From Tessaracoccus aquimaris (GTDB lineage Bacteria; Actinomycetota; Actinomycetes; Propionibacteriales; Propionibacteriaceae), in the NCBI RefSeq assembly GCF_001997345.1, contig NZ_CP019606.1:2046001-2110000 (forward strand): a stretch of DNA of 64,000 nucleotides. The letters are read 5' to 3'. The translations under genes were made by a program, and so were the position numbers. A model generated the notes under the pieces. That model saw nothing but the letters and a program-made list of their open reading frames with translations. It did no database searches and was not told the origin of the DNA. Positions 39,539-49,242 of this stretch are shown here, piece by piece (within the stretch, counting starts at the first letter, position 1; every line of letters starts with the position of its first letter).

Positions 39539-40382
39539 GCAGCGCTTCCGCGCGGTCGACCACGTTGCTCAGCAGCATGGCGCGCGTCATGGGTCCGACG
39601 CCACCCGGGTTCGGGGTGACCCAGCCGGCCTTCTCCCACACGTCGGGGGCAAGGTCACCCGTGGTGACGCCGTCGACGCGGCTCACCCCGACGTCGACGA
39701 GCGCGGCGCCCTCGCGGATCATGTCCGCGGTGATCATGTGCGGCACGCCTGCCGCGGCCACCACGATGTCTGCGGTGCGGGTGTGGGAGGCGAGGTCGCG
39801 GGTGCCGGTGTGGCACAGCGTGACGGTGGCGTTCTCGCTGCGGCGGGTCAGGATCAGCCCGAGCGGGCGACCGACGGTGATGCCGCGGCCCACCACGACC
39901 ACCTCAGCACCCTTGATGGGCACGTCGTGGCGGCGCAGCAGTTCGACGATGCCGCGCGGGGTGCAAGGAAGGGTCGCGGGCTCGTTGAGGACGAGGCGCC
40001 CGAGGTTGATGGGGTGCAGCCCGTCAGCGTCCTTGTCCGGGTCGATCAGGCTGAGCGCCCAGTTCTCGTCCAGGTGCCGCGGGATGGGCAGTTGCACGAT
40101 GTAGCCGGTGCACGCCGGGTCGGCGTTGAGGCCCTCGATCGCGTCGCGGAGCTGTTCGGCGGTGGCGTCGGCGGGCAGCTCGACGCGGATCGACTGGATG
40201 CCGACCTGTTCGCAGTCGCGGTGCTTCATCCGGACGTAGTTCTGGCTTGCGGGGTCGCTTCCGACGAGCACGGTCGCCAGCCCCGGGATCACGCCGTGCT
40301 CACGCAGTGCCGCGACCCTTGTCGTGAGCTCGGTCTTGATCGCGGCTGCGGTCGCCTTGCCGTCGAGTGGTTGCGCGGTCAC
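39528..40382 (-). CDS. folD: Methylenetetrahydrofolate dehydrogenase/cyclohydrolase
   Basis: A 284-aa bifunctional enzyme converting 5,10-methylene-THF to 10-formyl-THF. Signatures present: [14 protein letters not shown] (catalytic Lys), [15 protein letters not shown] and the NADP-binding [14 protein letters not shown]. The start is GTG 40382, 7 nt after GAGGAG; a longer open frame upstream overlaps purH and is not used. It follows purH by 10 bp, so purN-purH-folD-DUF3017 form one transcript supplying one-carbon units to the purine steps. Confidence 0.96.
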   Translation of the reverse strand: MTAQPLDGKATAAAIKTELTTRVAALREHGVIPGLATVLVGSDPASQNYVRMKHRDCEQVGIQSIRVELPADATAEQLRDAIEGLNADPACTGYIVQLPIPRHLDENWALSLIDPDKDADGLHPINLGRLVLNEPATLPCTPRGIVELLRRHDVPIKGAEVVVVGRGITVGRPLGLILTRRSENATVTLCHTGTRDLASHTRTADIVVAAAGVPHMITADMIREGAALVDVGVSRVDGVTTGDLAPDVWEKAGWVTPNPGGVGPMTRAMLLSNVVDRAEALHGR

Positions 40383-40392
40383 GGTGTGCTCC

Positions 40393-41948
<1,556 letters not shown>

Positions 41949-41952
<4 letters not shown>

Positions 41953-42524
41953 GGGTGTTCCTTCTTCCATTCGGAGACGGCCTGGATGAGCAGGCGGCGC
42001 TCGACCACCTTGATGCGTTCGTGCAGCGAACCGACGTCGTCGCCTGGCAACACGTCGACCGCACCCTGCAGCAGGATCCTACCGGTGTCGATCCCGGCGT
42101 CGACCACGAAGACGGTGGCGCCCGCGACCTTGACTCCGGCACGCAGCGCGTCGCGCGGGCCGTGCATGCCGGGGAAGCTTGGCAGCAGCGCGGGATGGGT
42201 GTTGATGGTGCGACCGCCGAACCGGGCCAGGAAGTCGTCCCCGAGCAGTTTCATGAAGCCGGCGGAGGCGACCAGGTCGGGCGAGTATGCCTCGACAAGG
42301 TCGGCGAGTTCGGCGTCCCATGCGGTCCGGTCTGCGCCCTTGGCGAGCGGGTGTGCCACGGCGGGGATGCCGTGGCGACGCGCCCTGTCGAGGCCGTGGG
42401 CGGAGGCCTGGTCGGAGATGACCGCCACGACCTCGGCGTCGACGGCACGCTCGTCGATGGCGTCGAGCAACGCCTGACAGAGGGTGCCGGATCCGGAGAG
42501 GAGGACGACGACGCGGGTGCTCAC
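41949..42524 (-). CDS. purN: Phosphoribosylglycinamide formyltransferase
   Basis: A 191-aa enzyme that formylates GAR using 10-formyl-THF. Key residues: the phosphate-binding LLSGSGT, catalytic Asn/His in [15 protein letters not shown], and Asp in [13 protein letters not shown] 42524 overlaps the DUF6350 stop by 4 nt, and its own stop overlaps the purH start. Confidence 0.96.
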
Positions 42525-43797
42525 CCGCCCAACTCTACGGCCTCCTGGGCGCCCGGCTCTACGACCTCAGGGACGGTTCGAGGCCGGCGCAGCAGCCCTA
42601 GCACGAGCCCGACGACCATGCCGGAGAGCCCGAGCAGCGTCGGCGCGAAGATGGCGAGTTCGACGAGCCGGGCCCCGACGAAGGCAAGCCGATCGGAGCC
42701 GAGCGACCCGGACCCGATGGCGCAGGCCACCACGACGAAGCCACCCGCCAGCACTCCCGCGAGGGCCCCGACGAGCGCCGTCTCGTCGAAACGGGCCCTC
42801 GGCCTGGCGAGCGTCACGACGAGCGCCGCGACGGCGCCCGCGGCGGCGCCCGCCGCGAGCCACCACAGGTGCGCGTCGGAGCCACCGTCGGGAGGCGGCA
42901 CGATCCCGAAGATCGGCACGGCGGGCAGCAGCCCAGCCTCGGAGGACGTCAGAGTGATGAGGCTTCCGTCGCCCACCGTGACGCCTGCGCCGAGCATCCA
43001 GGAGACGCAGGCGAGAATCACGTTTGGCAGGTAGGCGAGGTGTAGCGCGACGAGAAGCACCAGGCCGCCCGCGCCGCCGTCGAGGTTCGTGACGATCTCT
43101 CCGACCCGGTCGCGGCCCTCCCACAGCGCGAGGGCGAGCACCGCTGCGCCCCCAGCGAGCACGAGCAGCAGCGCGGCGCCCATCGCCCTCGGCACGGCGC
43201 GCAGCCACTCGGGCCACGCGTCGGTCGGGTCGAACCCGACGCCGTGCGCGGCACCCCAGAGGCCCGACACCACTGCGACGGCGAGGGCGCCGAGCAGGCC
43301 ACGGAGCGAGATCACGCCGAGCGCTCCCATCAGGGCCGCGACGGCGACTGTGTAGACGCCGGCGAACGTGCCGCCGACCTTCAGGGTCAGCGCCTCACCG
43401 TCGACCCACAACTTCCCGGTGTCGTCCGGGTCGGCGCTCTGCCCCGCGGCGTGTCGCGCTGCGAACGCGGCGACCGGCACCGCGAGCAGGATCAGGGTGG
43501 CGGTGATGCCGAGGGGAATGATGCTGACGGGCAGCCCACCGATCTGCAGCGGCGCGCCGTGCGCGAGCACCAGGAAGCGGGTGGCGAGCGCGAGTGCCGA
43601 CCCGAGGTCCGCCTCGGGGGACGTGAGCCAGCCGACGGCGCCGAGGGCGGCGAGGATCAACCACCCGGCGAGCAGTACCGCGATCGGCCCGAGGACGGCG
43701 GCCACGTACCACGGCCAGGGCCACTGGCGCGGCTGCTTGCGGGGGCCTCATCGACGTCCACAGCGATGGTGCGCGGCTTAGCGGAAGTCCTTGCCAC
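42521..43797 (-). CDS. DUF6350 multi-pass membrane protein (one base missing near start)
   Basis: About 425 aa after correction, with ten or so membrane helices. DUF6350 proteins precede purN in many actinobacteria; their function is not established, though a link to cell division has been proposed for some. The uninterrupted frame begins only at GTG 43705. Upstream, GTG 43797 sits about 6 nt after GGGGAGG and opens MARTSAKPRTIAVDVDEAP, which rejoins the main frame exactly if the G run 43741-43745 has six bases instead of five (giving EAPRKQPRQWPWPWYV). I therefore take 43797 as the start. It heads the purN-purH-folD transcript. Confidence 0.78.
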
Positions 43798-43894
43798 CCG
43801 TTACCTCCCCTTGAGGTTCTCGCATCTTCTTTTGCTCTCCCGGTAGTGTTGCCCAACGACACCGGCATGTTCACGGTCGTTTGGAGGTGATGGC

Positions 43895-45619
43895 ATGTCA
43901 GATGGTGAGGCTAAGCGCCCTCGTCGGGCCTTGGCATCCGATGAGCCGGAAACCGACGCGTTTGACGATACCCCAGTAGCGGACGGGTCCAGCCCGCGAC
44001 GCGGCTCGTCGGGCCAAGGGGCTGAGGTTCCCGGCCTGGGAGACGAACCGGCGGTGGCCGCGCGAGGCAGCGACGCGGTCGAATCCGTCGTCGCAGGCCC
44101 GGCCAACCCGTTCGCGAGGCCCGGAAGCGAGGCGTCCGAGCAGGCGGCCCCCGTGGAGCCGGAGGCGGCGCGTGCCGAGAGCACGCCGATCCCCGCCCCG
44201 ACGCTGCCACGCACCTCCACCTCCGCGATCCCCAGCCCGGCGCCGCGGCGTTCGGCGATGTCGAGCACCTCCCCCGTCGAGGCAGAAGCCGCCGATCAGC
44301 CCCACTGGCTCGACGCGCACCGCAGGCGACTGATCGGCTGGGCGCTCGGCGGTCTGGCGGTTGCCCTGATCCTGGCCCTGATCGCGTTCTTCGTGGCCCG
44401 GGGCATCCGCGGCACCGAGCCGTCGCCGTCACCGACCCCCACAGCCACCAGCGCAAGCCCCAGCGCGAGCGCCTCGCAGGAGCCGACCACGGTCGCCGAC
44501 CTGCTCACGCCCGAGGACCTGACGGCGATCGCACCGGCCGCGAGCTGGTCCGAGGTCGCCACGACGCAGTCGGTCGCCGAACACAAGAGCTTCGCCTTCT
44601 GCCTGACGTCGCTGCAGACGGGCGTGAACCCCACCCACAGCCTGCAGCGCTCCCTCGCCACGCAGAACGACGACAAGTTGGCCGCGCTGCACGAGATCGA
44701 CATCTACGCAGACGAGGCAGCGGCCTCCGCCGTCATGCAGGCGCGGATCGGCGCGCTGTCGAACTGCGCGAGCGAACTGGTGCCCGCCCGCATCGTCGGG
44801 TCGAGCACCGTTACGGGGCTCGCGACGCAGGCCTTCGAGATCAACCTGGTCACCGAGGACGCCACCCCCGACTACCGCACGCTGCTGCTGACCCAAGAGG
44901 GTTCGGCGCTGCAACTGTTGGAGGTGCGCCGCCTTGGAGAGACGGTGCCCGCCGAGGCCCTCGCGACCGCCCTGGTGCGCCCGCAGCAGGCCGTCAACAA
45001 GGGTCAGGGCGTCGAGGCAGAGGTCAAGCCGGTCGTGGCCGCGGGCATCGTGCCGCCCGCGGAGCCGGCGGGCTGGTTGGTCCCCTCGGACCTGCCCCGG
45101 GTGCGACCCGGCGCGGGCCTGTGGTCGGCCAGCGGCCAGCAGCCGCTCAGCGGCACCTTCGGCACCGGCTGCGAGAACATGTCGCTGGTGACCGAGTCCG
45201 GCCCGACCGAGCGGGAGCTCACGCACTACCAGTTGGCCCAGGACGACCAGGCCCCCGCACTGTTCGGCCTCGACCAGGCGGTGTTCACGTTCGAGAGCCC
45301 CGAGGCCGCGGGCGCATTCAACAAGAAGCTCGTGGAGAACATCTCGAGCTGCAAGTCGCGGCTGCTCGGTTCAACGATCAAGGAACTGCCCGCCGTCTCC
45401 TCGACGGGCAAGGACGGCGCGGCCGCGTCGTCGCGGATCTTCCAGATCACCCGCTCGCAGAGCGAAGACAAGGCCAACAACTGGCAGGCCACCATCACCG
45501 TCACCGGCCCGAGGGTCTCCTACTCGCTGGTCACGGTCGCCGAGACCTACAAGTTCAGCGACGCGCAGTTGGCGCAGGTGGCCGACCGGATCGCCGTGCG
45601 ACTGACCCAGGCCGGCTGA
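43895..45619 (+). CDS. Single-pass membrane protein with duplicated extracellular sensor-like domain
   Basis: A 574-aa protein of unknown function. Residues 1-147 are polar, low-complexity and presumably cytosolic. One membrane helix (about 149-172, GWALGGLAVALILALIAFFVARG) is followed by a Ser/Pro/Thr linker and two related extracellular domains of about 190 aa. These have paired Cys (FCLTS...NCASEL; GCENMS...SCKSRL) and strands such as HEIDIYADEAAASAVMQ and FTFESPEAAGAF. The layout resembles PknH-type sensor domains without a kinase. ATG 43895 follows GGAGGTGAT. Divergent from DUF6350. Confidence 0.75.
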   Translation: MSDGEAKRPRRALASDEPETDAFDDTPVADGSSPRRGSSGQGAEVPGLGDEPAVAARGSDAVESVVAGPANPFARPGSEASEQAAPVEPEAARAESTPIPAPTLPRTSTSAIPSPAPRRSAMSSTSPVEAEAADQPHWLDAHRRRLIGWALGGLAVALILALIAFFVARGIRGTEPSPSPTPTATSASPSASASQEPTTVADLLTPEDLTAIAPAASWSEVATTQSVAEHKSFAFCLTSLQTGVNPTHSLQRSLATQNDDKLAALHEIDIYADEAAASAVMQARIGALSNCASELVPARIVGSSTVTGLATQAFEINLVTEDATPDYRTLLLTQEGSALQLLEVRRLGETVPAEALATALVRPQQAVNKGQGVEAEVKPVVAAGIVPPAEPAGWLVPSDLPRVRPGAGLWSASGQQPLSGTFGTGCENMSLVTESGPTERELTHYQLAQDDQAPALFGLDQAVFTFESPEAAGAFNKKLVENISSCKSRLLGSTIKELPAVSSTGKDGAAASSRIFQITRSQSEDKANNWQATITVTGPRVSYSLVTVAETYKFSDAQLAQVADRIAVRLTQAG

Positions 45620-45631
45620 GCCGGACCACCA

Positions 45632-45671
45632 CGAAAGAACGCCCCGCGGATCTCCGCGGGGCGTTCTTCGT
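45632..45671. terminator. Bidirectional terminator between 43.9-kb gene and sucD
   Basis: A perfect stem of at least 12 bp (GAACGCCCCGCGG with its complement, 45637-45666), flanked by A-rich and T-rich sides (CGAAAGAAC...GTTCTTCG), lies between convergent genes. Confidence 0.9.
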
Positions 45672-45688
45672 TGCTGAGGGCGTTGGCG

Positions 45689-46582
45689 TCAGCGGCTGCC
45701 GCGCAGCCGTGCGATGGCGTCCCTGGCGAGCTGCGCGGTCAGGGACGGGGTCTCCCCCACCAGCACGCCAGCGGCCTCAAGGGCCTCCTTCTTGGCGGCC
45801 GCGGTGCCTGCGGAGCCGGTGATGATGGCGCCCGCGTGGCCCATGGTCTTGCCTGGCGGGGCCGTGAAGCCCGCGACGTAGCCGACCACCGGCTTGGTGA
45901 TGTTGGCCGCGATGTATTCGGCGGCCCGCTCCTCGGCGTCGCCGCCGATCTCGCCGATCATCACGATGATGTCGGTCTCCGGGTCGTCCTGGAAGGCCTG
46001 CAGCACGTCGATGTGGGTCGTGCCGACGACGGGGTCGCCGCCGATACCGACGGCCGTCGAGAAGCCGTGGTCGCGCAGTTCGTACATCATCTGGTACGTC
46101 AGGGTGCCCGACTTCGACACCAGGCCGATCCGCCCCGGACCGGAGATGTGGGCGGGGATGATGCCGACGTTGGACTTCCCGGGCGAGATGAGGCCGGGAC
46201 AGTTGGGCCCGACGACCCGGGTGCCCGACTCCTTGGCCGCGGCCAGGAACTCGATGGAGTCGTGCACAGGGATGCCCTCGGTGATCACGACACACAGCGC
46301 GATCTCGGCCTCGACGGCCTCCAGCACCGCGGCCTTCGCGAACTTCGGGGGCACGAACACGACCGACACGTCGGCGTTGGTGGCGGCGACGGCCTCGACC
46401 ATGGACCCGAACACCGGCACGGGGTCCTCCTCGAAGAGGACCGACTCGCCGGACTTGCCTGGGGTGACTCCGCCGACGATGCGGGTACCCGACATGATCA
46501 TGCGTTGGGTGTGCTTGCGCCCCTCCTTGCCCGTCATGCCCTGCACGAGGACGCGGGAGGACGCGTTGATGAAGATGGACAT
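45689..46582 (-). CDS. sucD: Succinyl-CoA synthetase, alpha subunit
   Basis: A 297-aa subunit that carries the phospho-histidine and binds CoA. It contains the CoA-binding N-terminal [12 protein letters not shown], the catalytic Glu region and the phosphorylated His in [14 protein letters not shown] 46582 lies 6 bp after the sucC stop. Part of the TCA cycle with mdh, working on succinyl-CoA/succinate as needed for propionate metabolism. Confidence 0.97.
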   Translation of the reverse strand: MSIFINASSRVLVQGMTGKEGRKHTQRMIMSGTRIVGGVTPGKSGESVLFEEDPVPVFGSMVEAVAATNADVSVVFVPPKFAKAAVLEAVEAEIALCVVITEGIPVHDSIEFLAAAKESGTRVVGPNCPGLISPGKSNVGIIPAHISGPGRIGLVSKSGTLTYQMMYELRDHGFSTAVGIGGDPVVGTTHIDVLQAFQDDPETDIIVMIGEIGGDAEERAAEYIAANITKPVVGYVAGFTAPPGKTMGHAGAIITGSAGTAAAKKEALEAAGVLVGETPSLTAQLARDAIARLRGSR

Positions 46583-46588
46583 CTGGTC

Positions 46589-47764
46589 TCAGTTCCCTTC
46601 GGAGGCGAGGCGGGCGGCGGTGCGGGCCGCGTCGTCCATGGTGTTCTTGACGGTGATCAGCGGATGGTTGGCCTCGGCGAGGATCGCCTTTCCGACCTCG
46701 ACCGAGTTGCCGTCGAGGCGCACCACGATCGGGAGCCTCGCCTCGTCGCCGAGGATCTCGAGGGCGTTGACGATGCCGTTGGCCACGTCGCTGCACGCGG
46801 TGATGCCGCCGAAGACGTTGACGAAGACCGACTTCACCTGCGGGTCGCTCATGATGATGCGCAGCCCGTTGGCCATCACGGCCGCGGAGGCGCCGCCTCC
46901 GATGTCGAGGAAGTTGGCGGGCTTCGGGGAGCCGGGCAGGTCAGCGCCTGCGGCCGCGACCACGTCGAGGGTGCTCATCACGAGCCCTGCGCCGTTGCCG
47001 ATCACGCCGACGGTTCCGTCGAGCTTGACGTAGTTGAGGTCGAGCTCGCGGGCCTGCTTCTCCAGGTCGACCGCGCCGGTGTTCTCGTCGTAGGCCTCCC
47101 AGTCCGGGTGGCGGAACTCGGCGTTGTCGTCGAGGGTGATCTTGCCGTCAAGCGCGATGATGCGCCCGTCGCCCGTCTTCACCAGCGGGTTGACCTCCAC
47201 GAGGGTGGCGTCCGCGTCGCTGAACACCTCCCATAGCTTCTGCAGCACCGCGCCGACCGACTCGTGGTCCTCCGGCAGGAAGCCAGCCTCAGCGACGATG
47301 CGCTGCGCGACGGCGGGCGTGATGCCCTCGACCGGGTCGAGCGGAATCTTGACGAGCGCCTCAGGCCGTTCGACGGCGAGGGTCTCGATCTCGACGCCAC
47401 CCTCGATGCTGCACATGGCCAGGTATCCGCCTGCTGCGCGGTCGAGCAGGATGGAGAAGTAGAATTCCTCGGCGATGTCCGCGCCGGGGCTGAGCATCAC
47501 GACCTCGACCGGATGGTCCTTGATGGTGAGGTTCAGGATGTCCTCAGCCGTCTTGGCGACCGCCTCCGGCCCGCGGGCCAGCTTGACACCGCCCGCCTTT
47601 CCACGCCCTCCGGTGCGCACCTGGGCCTTGATGACAGCCAGGTCGGCGCCCAGTTCCTGATAGGCCGCGACGGCTTCGTCCGGCGTCGTGGCTGTCTTGC
47701 CGGGCAGTACGGGGACTCCGCTCCGCTCGAACAGGTCACGCGCTTGGTACTCCAAGAGATCCAC
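46589..47764 (-). CDS. sucC: Succinyl-CoA synthetase, beta subunit
   Basis: A 391-aa ADP/GDP-forming subunit with an N-terminal ATP-grasp domain ([38 protein letters not shown]) and a C-terminal ligase domain ([25 protein letters not shown]). GTG 47764 follows AAAGGA. First gene of sucCD; its promoter lies in the 181-bp gap shared with the divergent M23 peptidase gene. A possible minus-strand pair TTGTCC/TAGTCT has a long 19-bp spacer. Confidence 0.97.
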   Translation of the reverse strand: MDLLEYQARDLFERSGVPVLPGKTATTPDEAVAAYQELGADLAVIKAQVRTGGRGKAGGVKLARGPEAVAKTAEDILNLTIKDHPVEVVMLSPGADIAEEFYFSILLDRAAGGYLAMCSIEGGVEIETLAVERPEALVKIPLDPVEGITPAVAQRIVAEAGFLPEDHESVGAVLQKLWEVFSDADATLVEVNPLVKTGDGRIIALDGKITLDDNAEFRHPDWEAYDENTGAVDLEKQARELDLNYVKLDGTVGVIGNGAGLVMSTLDVVAAAGADLPGSPKPANFLDIGGGASAAVMANGLRIIMSDPQVKSVFVNVFGGITACSDVANGIVNALEILGDEARLPIVVRLDGNSVEVGKAILAEANHPLITVKNTMDDAARTAARLASEGN

Positions 47765-47870
47765 AGTGTTCCTTTGAGTGAGTTGGTGACTACGGCCGCA
47801 AGACTACCCGCCTCCCGATGCATCCGGACAAGCTTCTTGAGCGAGATCGCACGCTTAACCTGACCCGATT

Positions 47871-47898
47871 TTGAGAGAATCCTGAGAACTGTTAAGGT
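47871..47898 (+). promoter_or_regulatory. Promoter of the M23 peptidase gene
   Basis: TTGAGA (47871-47876), a 16-bp spacer and TAAGGT (47893-47898) lie 48 bp upstream of the GTG start, in a locally AT-rich segment. Confidence 0.6.
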
Positions 47899-47945
47899 TC
47901 CCAACGGAAGATCCCGCAGGGATACCATGTGACGTCAGGAGTCAG

Positions 47946-49001
47946 GTGAACGACACCGCACAGCGCAACGCCAAGCGCGCAGCAGAGGTCGACTTTGACG
48001 ACGTTGCCGAGCTCGGTGTCAGCGCACCGGGCCGGGCACGCCGTGGAGCCCTTGCATTTGGTCTCAGCAAGAAGTTGGTCGCCTTCAGCGTCGCCGGTGC
48101 CGTAGCGGCAGCCACGCTGTTCACGTTCGCCTTCGCGAACCGTGGCACCAACCTCGACACCTCCGCGGAGAACCCGGAAGCTGCCGTCGCAGTGCCCGCC
48201 GCCGCGGTCGCGGCCGTCGAGGACGGCTTCGCCGATCGCAGCGAAGAGGTCTCCCGCAACTCCGTCCGCTCCAACCTGGGCGAGGCCGTCGCAGACGAGA
48301 ACGCCAAGGACCGCGCCGCCAACATGGGCGTCGCCGCCGAGGACGCCGTCAAGGCCTACACGGAGATGACCGCCGAAGAGCGGCAGCGCCTGATGGACGA
48401 GGATATGAAGCTCGTCGACGCCCAGAGCGCGAAGCTGAAGAAGGAGGCCGAAGAGGCCGCCCGTCGTCTCGAGGAGGCCCGCAAGGCCGCCGAGGCCGCC
48501 AAGAACAGCGGTTCGAAGAGCGACTCGAAGTCCGGCGAGGTCGCCAACTCAGACATCAGCGAAGAGGACATCGCGAACCTCAGCTCCACCGGCGGCTCGA
48601 TGCCGCTGAAGAGCGGCTACCGGATCGGCGCCAGCTTCGGCCAGACCGGCTCGTGGTCGCGCTACCACACCGGCCAGGACTTCCCCGCCCCGATCGGCAC
48701 CCCGATCTACGCCGTCGCCTCAGGCGTCGTGCTGAGCCCCACCGCAGGTGGCTGGGCGGGCACCAACGTCGTGATCCGGCACGGCAACGGCGGCTCGACG
48801 CTGTACGCCCACATGAGCCGCAAGGTCGTCAGCACGGGCCAGACCGTCAAGCCCGGCCAGTTGATCGGCTACGTCGGCGTCTCGGGCCGCAGCTTCGGCC
48901 CCCACCTGCACATGGAGTACTACAAGCCGGGCGTCACCCCGGGCAAGGTCTACGAGGCCTCCAACCCGATGACGTTCCTCCGCTCGCTCGGCGTCCGCTG
49001 A
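47946..49001 (+). CDS. M23-family peptidoglycan endopeptidase with membrane anchor and coiled coil
   Basis: A 351-aa cell-wall hydrolase. A cytosolic N-terminus of about 40 residues precedes one membrane segment (about 45-65, LVAFSVAGAVAAATLFTFAF). A long charged, Ala/Glu-rich coiled-coil-like region (about 130-185, MTAEERQRLMDEDM...EEARKAAEAA) follows, then the LytM/M23 domain (about 220-345). The zinc and catalytic residues are present: HTGQDF, HGNGGSTLYAHM and GPHLHMEYY, so it should be active on stem or cross-bridge peptides. GTG 47946 follows CAGGAG. A single gene with its own promoter and terminator. Confidence 0.93.
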   Translation: MNDTAQRNAKRAAEVDFDDVAELGVSAPGRARRGALAFGLSKKLVAFSVAGAVAAATLFTFAFANRGTNLDTSAENPEAAVAVPAAAVAAVEDGFADRSEEVSRNSVRSNLGEAVADENAKDRAANMGVAAEDAVKAYTEMTAEERQRLMDEDMKLVDAQSAKLKKEAEEAARRLEEARKAAEAAKNSGSKSDSKSGEVANSDISEEDIANLSSTGGSMPLKSGYRIGASFGQTGSWSRYHTGQDFPAPIGTPIYAVASGVVLSPTAGGWAGTNVVIRHGNGGSTLYAHMSRKVVSTGQTVKPGQLIGYVGVSGRSFGPHLHMEYYKPGVTPGKVYEASNPMTFLRSLGVR

Positions 49002-49022
49002 TCTGAGCCCACTCGTCTGAGC

Positions 49023-49056
49023 AGAATGGCCCGGTGGTTCTCCACCGGGCCATTCT
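49023..49056 (+). terminator. Terminator of the M23 peptidase gene
   Basis: A 15-bp perfect stem (49023-49037 with 49042-49056) and loop TTCT, 21 bp after the stop codon. Confidence 0.92.
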
Positions 49057-49082
49057 CATGCCCTGGGGCGCGGGCCGGGTCT

Positions 49083-49170
49083 GGCGTTGAGCAGTAGTCG
49101 GTGTTCGACGGCGGTGGCGCCGCCTGTTAGCGCTCGCATCGGCGTCGAGTCCCGGATGCTGCTCAACGCC
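49083..49170. repeat. 88-bp inverted-repeat element
   Basis: Two 34-bp arms (49083-49116 and 49137-49170) flank a 20-nt centre. The outer 12 bp (GGCGTTGAGCAG and its complement) are perfect and about 26 of 34 positions pair overall. It lies in the 241-bp gap between the M23 terminator and the pcrA stop and encodes nothing. It could be a REP/MITE-like remnant or a large RNA hairpin at the pcrA 3' end. Confidence 0.65.
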
Positions 49171-49242
49171 CCGCCAGCCGCCCTCCCTGCTCCCTCCACC
49201 CGAGACCGCCGCTCGAGGCGCAGAGGGCCGCTCAGGGCGGCG

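Noticed and set aside
49083..49170. The GTTGAGC...GCTCAAC arms could be an integron attC site.
   Set aside because: attC sites have the order RYYYAAC...GTTRRRY. Here the order is the reverse, and no integrase or cassette genes are near.
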